The notes beneath the pieces were generated by a model. The model saw nothing but the letters and a program-made list of their open reading frames with translations, had not been told where the DNA came from and searched no databases. Of a DNA stretch of 64,000 nt, positions 60,280 through 64,000 are shown one piece after another; the first letter of the stretch is position 1; each line of letters starts with the position of its first letter. Origin of the DNA: Streptomyces sp. ISL-98 (GTDB lineage: Bacteria > Actinomycetota > Actinomycetes > Streptomycetales > Streptomycetaceae); assembly GCF_018614055.1 (NCBI RefSeq), contig NZ_JAGGPB010000019.1, forward strand, positions 124,001 to 188,000. Reading direction: 5' to 3'. Position numbers and translations under genes: made by a program.

Positions 60280-61596
60280 ATGAGCCACCATGGTGAGGAC
60301 AGGGCGGGCACGCGGCTGCCCGAAGGCGTGCCGCCGGTGCGGCGGCCGCGATGGCTGCCCCGGTTGCCGCCCGGGCCCTGGCGCGACAGGCGCAACAAGC
60401 TGCTCTGCATCGCCGCGGCGCTCGGGATCGGGGCGAGCCTGTGGGCGTACTGGCTCACCTACACGGATGTGCGGGACAGGGCCACGAGCGAGGACCAGGT
60501 TGCCGAGGCCTGTGCCGGGATCGTGGACGCCGAGGCGGCGATGGACCTGCGGGGCGGGGTCGTCAGGGCCAGTCCGGGAAGTGGTGACAACGACGAGCTC
60601 CGGCTCGATGCGCTGCCGGGCTCGTGTCAGATCTACCGGGTGCCAGGGCCGGGCAAGTCCGATGGTCTCTTCTCACTCATCGTCCGTACCTCCGCCGACG
60701 ACGCGCCCATGAACGTAGTGGGTGACGAGACATGGCTCGAACCGTTCGGCCACCGTGAAGACCGGGAATTCCGCCCCGACGACGTGACCCGCCGGGCCGA
60801 CCACGCCGAGCCCCGTCCCTTGGGCGACGGGGCACTCGGCCATTACAGCGACGATTCCGTAACGGTCCGGGCCGACTGCGCATCCGGGAATCCCGCTTCC
60901 TTGCAGGTTACGGCCAGGGCCGATTACGACGACGTATCGGACGAGGACCGCAGAATTCTCGCCGAGCTGGCTCGCGGTTCCGCGGCGCAGGCCGCCAGCA
61001 GGCTGAAATGTGACTCTCAACTCTCGCGAATTCCAATGCAATTGAAGACACCCGAGCGAGAACTCCGCGCTCCGAAGGCCGCGAACGCCTCCTGCGCCTG
61101 GTACGGCAGACACCTTGACGAATCCCGGCGCGGCCGGCTGCCGGACCGCATGCTGGAGGCACCCACCGGAGCCATGAGTACGACGGAGACCTGCCTGCTG
61201 GCAGCCAGCCCTACCAGCGTGCGCGAGATCGCGCCGCACTTGAGCGGATCCCAGCGGGAGTACGCGGACAGGGCGCTCACGCACTCGCCCTGGTGGATGA
61301 GAACGGCCTCGTTCTTTGGTGCTGAGACCGAGTCGGTCGCCTTCGAGGGCCTCGACGACTACGAGTACGTCAAAGCGGGCACCGCCGGGGGCGGGGCGGG
61401 TCCCGGCGTCTGGTGGGCCTCGTCCGCCTGTGACGGGCGGCCTGCGGTCCACACCCTCACCGTCAGCTACACCTACGACGACGTCGTGCTCGACCGGTTG
61501 CCTGCCCTCTTCCGGGCGTACGTCGAAGGCATCACCGAGCGCCGCGGCTGCACCGATGTCGAATTCCCAGCGCCCTCCGCCTTCGAGGCGGACTAA
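60280..61596 (+). CDS. Uncharacterised single-span membrane protein after the ESX genes
   Basis: 438 residues. Cytoplasmic Arg/Pro-rich start, one membrane helix (about 41-60, L-L-C-I-A-A-A-L-G-I-G-A-S-L-W-A), then a large extracellular domain with several Cys (A-C-A-G-I, S-C-Q-I-Y, A-D-C-A-S, L-K-C-D, S-C-A-W-Y, T-C-L-L, A-C-D-G, G-C-T-D), an even number that suggests disulphides. Family not recognised. Located behind the WXG100 pair, so possibly linked to ESX secretion, but separated by 264 bases. Confidence 0.6.
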   Translation: MSHHGEDRAGTRLPEGVPPVRRPRWLPRLPPGPWRDRRNKLLCIAAALGIGASLWAYWLTYTDVRDRATSEDQVAEACAGIVDAEAAMDLRGGVVRASPGSGDNDELRLDALPGSCQIYRVPGPGKSDGLFSLIVRTSADDAPMNVVGDETWLEPFGHREDREFRPDDVTRRADHAEPRPLGDGALGHYSDDSVTVRADCASGNPASLQVTARADYDDVSDEDRRILAELARGSAAQAASRLKCDSQLSRIPMQLKTPERELRAPKAANASCAWYGRHLDESRRGRLPDRMLEAPTGAMSTTETCLLAASPTSVREIAPHLSGSQREYADRALTHSPWWMRTASFFGAETESVAFEGLDDYEYVKAGTAGGGAGPGVWWASSACDGRPAVHTLTVSYTYDDVVLDRLPALFRAYVEGITERRGCTDVEFPAPSAFEAD

Positions 61597-61767
61597 GTGA
61601 CTCTTCGATCACGAGTTATCCACGTTTGTTGTAGCGGGTAGCGACGGCTCGGAGCTGTTCAGCTTGTTGATCGCCCGCTCTCCATTGCAGTAACTGCGTT
61701 CACTCGGCTCGAATACGACTGGTGGACGCTGCTCCCCTATGCGGAACTCGCCCACCCGACGGCCACT

Positions 61768-62127
61768 TTGGACCTCAACCAGCTCCAGGACGCAAGTGAT
61801 TCACTGGAGCAGGCCGAACGAACCGTCCTGCTGGAGCCGGCGCTGCTGCACTGCGCCCGCTCGTGCATGAGGACAGTCCGCCAAGCATCACGGAAGCTGA
61901 CCACCCGCCCCAGCGCGCAACGCATCCGCGAGCTGCCGGACAACTTCCAGCCGTGCGCCGCCAAGATGAACGATTTCGGCTCCAGTGCAGACCTGCTCGA
62001 CGCGGAGGGAGGGCAGCAGGATCCCGAGCCGATCCAGTTCCTGCCGCAACGCTTCCAGAACCACCTCTGCTTCAGAGGAGTGCATAGCGGTACGCCCCTT
62101 CCATCGGGATCATGGCCCATGACTTGA
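61768..62127 (+). CDS. Doubtful ORF
   Basis: 119 codons from a TTG; an open frame continues upstream with L-E-Y-D-W-W-T-L-L-P-Y. Some helix-like composition, but no ribosome site, no domain, and the end overlaps the reverse-strand HATPase gene. Possibly a remnant. Confidence 0.2.
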   Translation: MDLNQLQDASDSLEQAERTVLLEPALLHCARSCMRTVRQASRKLTTRPSAQRIRELPDNFQPCAAKMNDFGSSADLLDAEGGQQDPEPIQFLPQRFQNHLCFRGVHSGTPLPSGSWPMT

Positions 62128-62554
62128 CGCCGGTGAGCGGCGGCTCGGCGTCCGCGACGCCGAAGTCCCCGCCGCAGGCATCCATCAGGGTGGCAAGCAG
62201 GGGCAGGGATCCGATCCGCCGCTCCCGGCACGCAGCCCCGGTCTGAGGCTCATGCGCCGGATGCTGATCGAAGACTGTGGCTCTGAGGACTTCGTATCGA
62301 CATCGCAGGGACAGGCTGACATCACTGTCCGGCGTGAACCGGTAGGCGCAGCCGAGCAGTTCGGATACCACCAACTCTGCGAGCGGAGCCATGGCGCCAA
62401 GGCCGCGCTCCTGAAGCAGCTGCCGTACGGCGACCCTCGCCAGCCCGACGCAGTACGCGCCGCCGGGCAGACCGAAGGAATAGGAGAGGTTGTCGATGGA
62501 CGGCCCGACCGGCACCAGCTCAGCCGATGCCGTCGGGCATAGTGTGATGCTCAT
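62072..62554 (-). CDS. HATPase (RsbW-like) anti-sigma-type regulator
   Basis: 160 residues. The N-box region is L-A-E-L-V-V-S-E-L-L-G-C-A-Y-R-F and a degenerate D-box V-F-D-Q-H-P follows, as in the small ATP-binding proteins that stand next to XRE-DUF5753/DUF397 pairs in Streptomyces. These may bind anti-anti-sigma factors or regulators. The usual N-box Asn is replaced by Gly, so ATP binding may be weak. Divergent from the XRE gene. Confidence 0.65.
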   Translation of the reverse strand: MSITLCPTASAELVPVGPSIDNLSYSFGLPGGAYCVGLARVAVRQLLQERGLGAMAPLAELVVSELLGCAYRFTPDSDVSLSLRCRYEVLRATVFDQHPAHEPQTGAACRERRIGSLPLLATLMDACGGDFGVADAEPPLTGVKSWAMIPMEGAYRYALL

Positions 62555-62734
62555 GCGCGATAACTCCTGTTTCGCTGTGAGGGATTGGAGTGTTCGTACG
62601 CAAGCGGTCGTCGGTGACTTGCCTCCCTGGGCGCGGGCACACCTGTCCCCAGGGATGGGCAGGCATGCTCGCGCGGTGGACTTCCGGCACTGCCGCGTGT
62701 GAGCCGAGCACTACAGAATGTAGCGGTCTTCAGG

Positions 62735-62765
62735 GAACGGTTCTACCTGTTCGGTAGAACCGTTC
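62735..62765. promoter_or_regulatory. Perfect 13-bp inverted repeat, likely operator
   Basis: GAACGGTTCTACC (62735-62747) and GGTAGAACCGTTC (62753-62765) flank five bases; a further GTTCTAC follows. It lies in the divergent region between the HATPase and XRE genes, 63 bases before the XRE start, and is a good candidate for the XRE binding site. Confidence 0.7.
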
Positions 62766-62827
62766 TACGCTATGGACCTTCTGTCACCCTGACGGCAGAC
62801 TGTGCGTGATGTTGGAAAGGGGGAAGT

Positions 62828-63682
62828 ATGCCGCCCAGAATCACCCCGACCGTGCGCCAACAGCGCCTCGGCACCGAGCTGCGCAAGTTGCGTGAGGCAG
62901 CAGGGGTTTCCACCCAGGAGGCCGGCGCCCTGCTCGGGGTCAACCGGACACGCGTCCCCAACATCGAGTCCGGCCGTTTCGGCATCAGTCCGGAGCGCGT
63001 GCGCACTCTCGCCTGCAATTACGAGTGCCCAGACCCTGACCTGGTCGACGCCCTCGCCGAGGTGGCGAGCGAACGGGCCACCGGCTGGTGGGAGGCGTAC
63101 CGCGGGCGACTCCCTGCACCCTTCCTCGATGTGGCCGAACTCGAGTACCACGCCCGGCGGATGACGGCCTTCCTCATGGTGCACATCCCCGGGCTCCTCC
63201 AGACGGGCGACCACGCCCGAGCCGTCTTCGAGAAGACCCTCGTCGCACTCCCCTCCAAGGAGGTCGAGCTCCGCGCGGCGCACCGAATCCAACGCCAGGA
63301 CGTCCTCTTGGAGCGCACCGACCCGGCGCCGTACACAGCGATCATCCACGAGGCAGCGCTGCGCATGCAGTTCGGCGGCTCCAGAGTCGCTCGAGCGCAA
63401 CTCGACCACATCCTGGCGGTCAGCGAACTCCCACACATCACAGTGAGGGTGATCCCCTTCGGCGCCGAAGGCTTCGCGGGTCCGGGGCAGCCGATCTTCT
63501 ACGCCGACGGCCCTGTGCCTCAACTCGACACCGTGCAGCTCGACAGCTTCCACGGCTCGGTCTTCCTCGACTCCGAGATGCAGCTGAGGAACTATCGCAG
63601 CCTGATCGACAGGATGGCCGCCACGAGCCTCTCCGCCGGGGACTCCCGAACGCTCATCCACACCATCGCGCAGCAACACTGA
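62828..63682 (+). CDS. XRE-family HTH regulator with DUF5753 domain
   Basis: 284 residues. HTH_31 at about 13-65 (L-G-T-E-L-R-K-L-R-E-A-A-G-V-S-T-Q-E-A-G, then I-E-S-G-R) and DUF5753 at about 95-280 (I-P-G-L-L-Q-T-G-D-H-A-R-A, L-H/Q-I-L-A-V-S-E-L-P-H-I-T-V-R-V-I-P, then S-V-F-L-D). This is the standard partner of DUF397 proteins and affects development or antibiotic production in Streptomyces. GGAAAGGGGG precedes the ATG at 62828. Confidence 0.9.
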   Translation: MPPRITPTVRQQRLGTELRKLREAAGVSTQEAGALLGVNRTRVPNIESGRFGISPERVRTLACNYECPDPDLVDALAEVASERATGWWEAYRGRLPAPFLDVAELEYHARRMTAFLMVHIPGLLQTGDHARAVFEKTLVALPSKEVELRAAHRIQRQDVLLERTDPAPYTAIIHEAALRMQFGGSRVARAQLDHILAVSELPHITVRVIPFGAEGFAGPGQPIFYADGPVPQLDTVQLDSFHGSVFLDSEMQLRNYRSLIDRMAATSLSAGDSRTLIHTIAQQH

Positions 63683-63693
63683 GAGGCTGGGCA

Positions 63694-63891
63694 ATGACCG
63701 AAATCCACTGGCAGGCCCCGCTCTGCGGCGGCGACGGCGGCAACGCCTGCCTCCAGATAGGCCACACCCCCGAAGGTACCCCTGTCCTACGCGAAACGGC
63801 CCGCCCGGACGAGCTGATCACCACGACCCACGAGAACCTCCGCAGCCTGGTCGAGGCCGCCAAACGCGGCGACCTCGACCACCTCGTCTGA
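63694..63891 (+). CDS. DUF397-like partner protein
   Basis: 65 residues starting MTEIHWQAPLCGGDGGNACL. DUF397-like pattern with C-x(7)-C-x-Q-I, V-L-R-E-T and a final helix L-R-S-L-V-E-A-A-K-R-G-D. It follows the XRE-DUF5753 gene by 11 bases (GAGAGG ribosome site). Unlike the three DUF397 genes in the NLR array it has no poly-C tract and no W-R-K-S-S-Y-S-G. Confidence 0.75.
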   Translation: MTEIHWQAPLCGGDGGNACLQIGHTPEGTPVLRETARPDELITTTHENLRSLVEAAKRGDLDHLV

Positions 63892-64000
63892 GGGTGTGGC
63901 CAGCCGGTAGAAGCACTCGCGCTGGTCAGCGGCTCGGCGAAGATTTCGGCGGGGTGCGGTACCCAGTACCTCGATGGTGACGGCGGCGTGGTGGAAATTC

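Noticed and set aside
1..64000. CRISPR array or rRNA genes
   Set aside because: No regularly spaced direct repeats and no rRNA-like conserved stretches were seen.

Overview
The window reads as the chromosome of a Streptomyces-like actinomycete. Evidence is the very high GC third positions, frequent GTG and TTG starts, MCE, ESX (type VII secretion), XRE-DUF5753/DUF397 and SCO6880-type conjugation families. It is a mosaic in which several mobile segments sit between two stable chromosomal stretches.

Layout. 1-4.0 kb: end of an MCE (mammalian cell entry) lipid-import operon and a maleylpyruvate-isomerase-like gene. 4.07-16.65 kb: a segment bounded by two direct copies of a tRNA-Thr(CGT) 3' half plus about 145 bp of flanking integration-site DNA. 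It carries a seven-gene minus-strand operon (ThyX, LOG-type phosphoribohydrolase, Fe/2OG oxygenase, MFS exporter, two ATP-grasp ligases, NCS2 nucleobase permease), two plus-strand regulators and a broken IS3 element. I infer a small-molecule pathway built on a modified pyrimidine. 16.65-26.4 kb: a second accretion with a zinc-ribbon protein, a tandem zinc-finger protein, and a SNF2 ATPase carrying two double-stranded-RNA-binding-like domains, divergent from an HTH protein that ends in the same type of domain. 26.6-27.9 kb: IS and conjugation-gene debris.

27.9-36.2 kb: a small putative effector followed by three tandem NB-ARC/TPR (NLR-like STAND) ATPases. The effector and all three NLRs share a short G-[RLY]-x-A-x-x-D-Q motif resembling bacterial amyloid signalling motifs. 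Each NLR is followed, with overlapping stop and start, by a DUF397 gene containing a poly-C tract of 12, 11 and 10 bases. Only the 11-C copy is in frame, which looks like a phase-variable array.

36.8-38.7 kb: a group II intron with its reverse transcriptase. 38.8-41 kb: endolysin remnant, frameshifted DUF5655 nuclease-like gene and a DPPY DNA methyltransferase. 41.4-51.9 kb: an actinobacterial type IV secretion/conjugation module (NlpC/P60 hydrolase, DUF6112, VirB6-like, SCO6880, VirB4-like ATPase), ending at a broken TniQ gene. 52.7-61.6 kb: an incomplete ESX locus (EccB, MycP, a catalytically dead second mycosin, two WXG100 proteins, a PPE-like protein) without EccC or EccD. 62-63.9 kb: HATPase, XRE-DUF5753 and DUF397 regulatory trio.

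Most attractive for new biology: the amyloid-motif NLR array with poly-C DUF397 genes, the dsRBD-SNF2/dsRBD-HTH pair, and the ThyX-LOG-oxygenase-ATP-grasp operon. All family calls are from reading the sequence without database searches.
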